A stretch of 64,000 nucleotides of DNA from Paraescarpia echinospica (Eukaryota > Annelida > Polychaeta > Sabellida > Siboglinidae), in NCBI GenBank assembly GCA_020002185.1, contig CM034532.1:48292780-48356779 (forward strand). Reading direction: 5' to 3'. A program made the translations under genes and the position numbers. Every line of letters begins with the position of its first letter. Positions within the stretch are counted from its first letter, which is position 1. A model generated the notes under the pieces. The model ran no database searches. It was not told where the DNA came from and was given only the letters and a program-made list of their open reading frames with translations. This document shows positions 60,352 through 64,000 of this stretch, piece after piece.

Positions 60352-62490
60352 ATGACAGAAACAAAGACAGGTGCATTAGACATTTATTCAATAGGTGTAC
60401 CTTCTATAGCTATCGTGTTACCAATATGGGCATGCCTTCTGGTGGTTTTCATATCATTTCACACATAGTTTAGCCTCGGCATAGATCACGCAGTAGCCAT
60501 TTGCCTAATGCACCACACTGGTGTAAGTGTTGGTTGAAATAATATTTATGCAGAGTATTAGTTAATTAATCACACGGTTACACCCTAAATGTGAAAATGT
60601 TATGGTGTTTGTTTTTCCGCTGTTAATGTGTCTGGGTGTTGTCTGATGTGGCTACGTTTGCTACATAAATTCTGTGTCTCGTTGTTTGGTCGGAGCCAGG
60701 AACAAATTAAATGTCGCTTTTTTCTTTGGCATATTAGTTCCAAGATAATATTACGTTCAATTTATCTAAGGATTCGTATAACTCTCTCAAGATTGTGTCT
60801 CTCTGAAAGAATACATTTCAAAAACTGAGCCACATAAAAGGATCTAATGATTTCAGTTTGATTATGATGTGGATGAAAACAGTTCAATAAAATTGTAACA
60901 CCATCCATTGTTAATTCCCTTTTTACCGTATAGAATTGATCTTACCCCGGTAATCTAAAGATCCCACTGCAGATGTTGTACGTGGGCGCATCACAAAAGA
61001 TGATCACGGCTATTAATGTGACATTTAGGGTGAGCGTAGTACAAGTTTATAAAAACAATCTTCTTTTTTAAATACGTTTGTGTAATGAATAGCAATTTTA
61101 ATAGCTTTTCATGTTACAGTCATAACAGAACCTTTATATCACTGTTTGAAATATTACGATGTTACAACTCTGTTGTATAAAAAAGGAGTTTAAAGAAAAA
61201 CTGTAATACTGCACATTATTGTCAGGTTAGCAATTGATGAAAACTGTTCATTAGACATTTTACTGTTTGAGGTAGGATTGATTTTTGGCTAACAATTTAA
61301 TTTGTGTTTTGAAGAATCAATCCATGTCATTGTCCTGACTTGTTTGTACTTGGAAGTGACTGGTCGACATGTTTGCATTAATCATGCATAGTTTAGACCT
61401 TATTTGTAACACTACAATAGAGTACAGTTACTATACGTTTACACAAGTGTATCAATGTTCATAATGTAAACAATCTGGGTAATTTCTCTGGATAATTAGT
61501 TGTGCGCTTACAAGAAAACGTTATCGTCATTACTATACACATCATGACTATGTAACTGTCGTAGAGTTCTCTTGGAATATTGATAGCTGACTGTTCATCT
61601 ATATATGGTACAACATTTCCTGAGTTTGCAATAATTCACAAGTTTGTTTCCAACCCCTATTTTTGTGCACTTATGCTAACTACTTCAGATCCCCACAGCT
61701 ACGTCAACGTCAGCGGTTACCCATTATCATAGACCACGATTAGTAAAGGTGAGAGAAGTTAATTGATTTTCTCTATTAATTAGTCATGTTGGACAGACAG
61801 AATTGTCAGTTATAGTTTGATACAGCTATAACTAGTGTTATATGGGAGCTAATTCTAGTATTGTTATGTGATCACATTTACTAAAATACCAGATGTCCAG
61901 TATATAATTTTTTTAATCAAGGAAGGTTTTCCCATAAATCAGCAGGAAAAAAGAATGTGATTGCATTCGCTAGTGGATGCTAATGCAAACGTGGAGTTGA
62001 AGGATTTTGTGTCTGCTGGCTTAGAAAGGTGTTACATTAACGAATGAAGAAAAACTATGTGGCCAATCAATAAATCATTGATTTGTTTCCAACAAAGACT
62101 ATATGAGAGATATATTGTATACAAAGTGGGCGTTAATCGTGTTGACTTTTCATGGACCACCTTGTGACACTAACCGTCGTCAGTGTAAGTGATCTTTCTC
62201 ATTTACATGGCTCCAATTGTTTTCATAGCTGCTAATTAGCATCCACATCACTTAGTATCATTATTTTCCGCCGATGGTACAGCAACAGTCAAAGATGACC
62301 ACTACTCTCACACTGACACCCACACAAAACGCTTGCACGCATAATACATGGCGTTACGTCCATTTATTATGAAATATGTTCCATCAATACATCTGACCGA
62401 CGACCAGTCCCGCCCCGGTCACCACAGTGTCCAGTACATGGTGGCAATCGTTTACAACAGAGTAATTATTTCCAGTGCCGCGATATTACG

Positions 62491-62504
62491 GTAACCATAG
62501 TAAC
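62491..62504 (+). promoter_or_regulatory. Perfect RFX X-box (GTAACCATAGTAAC)
   Basis: Matches the X-box consensus GTHNYYATRRNAAC at all positions. In animals RFX factors use this element, classically in promoters of ciliary genes. The surrounding 62.39-62.75 kb is GC-richer than its flanks and contains CCCGCCCC near 62410. An element of this length is expected by chance only rarely in 64 kb, but a functional role is unproven. Confidence 0.5.
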
Positions 62505-62538
62505 ACATTAAACGTCTGTTCGTAAGTCAATATGCTAA

Positions 62539-62862
62539 AATCGCCAGAGCAACAGATTAAGTGTCCGGCTGGTTGGCACAGTCTCCAGAGATGATGGTGA
62601 AGCCATCGAGATGTACGAGAAAGAAGTAATTCTGAGGCACACGCATGTTGACTCACTTGATCGAATGGTTGCCTCCGTTCTGGATGACTCGCAGCATCTT
62701 GTGGGCGGATGCTTAAAATATTTCCTCTCGCAATCATTCAGATTCACTTGTTTGTTTACGTTTGCTCGAATAGTTACTTCTTTTTGTTGCCTCTGCTATG
62801 TCACTGTTATTTCTTTTCTTGTTCATCAAATGTATCTTATCATTCCAGTGATTGTATTATGA
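62539..62862 (+). other. Coding-like open frame next to the X-box, family unknown
   Basis: A plus-strand frame is open for 108 codons. Its first 60 codons look protein-like: NRLSVRLVGTVSRDDGEAIE, MYEKEVILRHTHVDSLDRMV and ASVLDDSQHLVGGCLK. After that it becomes Phe/Cys/Leu-rich, as expected from AT-rich non-coding DNA. VRLVG resembles the start of an SRCR domain, but the WGTVCDD signature is missing. No good acceptor precedes it. It may be an exon or relic; the opposite strand also has open frames here. Confidence 0.2.
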
Positions 62863-64000
62863 TCTATGACCCTATGACTAAATAGTATTGTCCCAACAGT
62901 CACTGTATTCCAATGTATTATCGTATGGCAGTGTCTTGTTGCTCTGATAATTAATGATGGGTGCAGCCAAGTGTATTGCACCTGGTGAAGTGACGGAGGC
63001 AGGCTAAGTCTATGTTAGGCAGTAAATACATATTTTAATTCTAAAAATATAGAATTAAAATTTATAATCCCAGAAAGGTGTCTTATTGTGCTGACAATTG
63101 TTGTATTATAATTTGTACCCTACTGCTCTATCTTATTGTTCTGACAGTCATTGTATTCTCATCTATTATCCTACTATTATATCTTACTGTCCATATACAA
63201 TCATTGTATTCTCATCTATTATTCTACTACTATATATTACTGTCCATATACAATCAATGTATTCTCATCTATTATCCTACTATATCTTACTGTCCATATA
63301 CAATCATTGTATTCTGATCTATTATCCTACTACTTTATCTTACTGCCCATATACAATCATTGTATTCTCATCTATTATCCTACTACTATATATACTGTCC
63401 ATACACAATCATTGTATTCTGATCTATTATCCTACTACTATATCTTACTCTCCATACACAATCACTGTATTCTCATATATTATCCTACTACTACATCTAC
63501 TGTCCATATACAATCATTGTATTCTGATCTATTATCCTACTGCTATATCTTACTGTCCAAACCCAGTCATTGTATTCTGATCTATTATCCTACTACTATA
63601 TCTTACTGTCCATATACAATCATTGTATTTTGATCTATTGTCCTACTACTTTATCTTACTGTCCATATACGATCATTGTATTCTGATCTATTATCTTGCT
63701 ACTATATCTACTGTCCATATACAATCATTGTATTCTCATCTATTATCCCACTACTATATCTTACTGTCCATACACAATCACTGTATTCTGATCTATTATC
63801 CTACTACTATATCTACTGTCCATATACAATCATTGTATTCTGATCTATCATCCTATTACTATATCTTACTGTCCATATACAATCATTGTATTCTGATCTA
63901 TTATCCTACTACTATATCTACTGTCCATACACAATCATTGTATTCTGATCGATTATACTACTATTATAAATTACTGTCCATATACAATCACTGTATTCTG
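62840..64000 (+). repeat. 53-bp satellite running off the right edge, dimeric (105 bp) in its later part
   Basis: Core unit TACTGTCCATATACAATCAT then TGTATTCTGATCTATTATCC then TACTACTATATCT. About 17 regular copies run from 63146 to 63993, with degenerate copies at 62840-62920 interrupted by 62920-63090. Successive distances between GTATTCT cores are 53 or 52 bases, and from 63678 they strictly alternate 52/53. The change is TATATCTTAC versus TATATCTAC. The 105-bp dimer is divisible by three, which explains the long open frames (160 codons) in more than one frame. Not protein-coding. Confidence 0.95.

Larger units (their letters stand above)
50581..64000 (+). other. Downstream CAAP1 intron and right flank; no further CAAP1 exon recognised
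   Basis: At least 13 kb after the donor at 50581. It contains a candidate antisense exon (51900-52188), a 63-bp triplication, a repeat tail, an RFX site, a coding-like stretch (62.54-62.86 kb) and a terminal satellite, listed separately. 52.4-53.8 kb is less AT-rich and has clustered transcription-factor-like motifs. 55.1-58.0 and 58.3-61.6 kb show nothing definite. Confidence 0.6.

Noticed and set aside
61697..61746. Possible fourth CAAP1 coding exon (CCCCACAG before, GTGAGA after, phase-compatible)
   Set aside because: The 17-codon product (ATSTSAVTHYHRPRLVK) does not resemble the acidic region that follows in CAAP1, and an open run of this size is common by chance.
63078..63633. Three overlapping plus-strand frames of 79-160 codons
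   Set aside because: Different reading frames of the same 53/105-bp satellite.

Overview
This is a eukaryotic, almost certainly animal, nuclear window: AT-rich DNA with long introns, many microsatellites and minisatellites, decayed non-LTR retrotransposon pieces and consensus GT/AG splice sites. The retroelement types (CR1-like, and an RTE-like element with a TAAG tail), the tRNA-derived repeat and the intron sizes suggest a lophotrochozoan, most likely a mollusc. That placement is inference.

Two genes can be supported. On the minus strand, 1168-4953 is one GC-rich coding exon for a 1261-residue nuclear C2H2 zinc-finger protein. It has nine fingers, six of them an unusual type with an extra cysteine (core CNKYFLKTH). 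Its leader has a clear splice acceptor just upstream (exon begins at 5030), and a candidate first exon lies 15 kb away near 20.33 kb. On the plus strand, three exons (32418-32730, 42115-42291, 50496-50580) join in phase and encode the N-terminal part of a CAAP1-like protein (caspase activity and apoptosis inhibitor 1). The rest of that gene lies beyond the window or is unrecognised.

Between the two genes, 20.32-20.43 kb has the marks of a divergent promoter. Two AAGATGGCG (YY1/TISU-like) motifs point away from each other, with a ZNF143/Staf-like site between them, and each is followed by a plausible splice donor. The simplest reading is that the zinc-finger gene runs left and the CAAP1 gene runs right from this shared element, both with very long first introns.

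The rest is non-coding. 5.0-20.3 kb (putative zinc-finger intron 1) holds a degenerate minisatellite, a broken CR1-like fragment, a tandem duplication and dispersed repeats. 20.4-32.4 kb (putative CAAP1 intron 1) holds palindromes, including a perfect 25-bp hairpin at 29.84 kb. The later CAAP1 introns hold a 12-bp array that is open on both strands, a 13-bp AT array, a tRNA-derived repeat, a hAT-like MITE and two reverse-transcriptase tail fragments. 50.6-64 kb holds a 63-bp triplication, a candidate antisense exon, an RFX X-box and a 53-bp satellite that runs off the end. The leftmost 1.1 kb has small convergent open frames that I could not identify. No bacterial, CRISPR or operon-type system is present.
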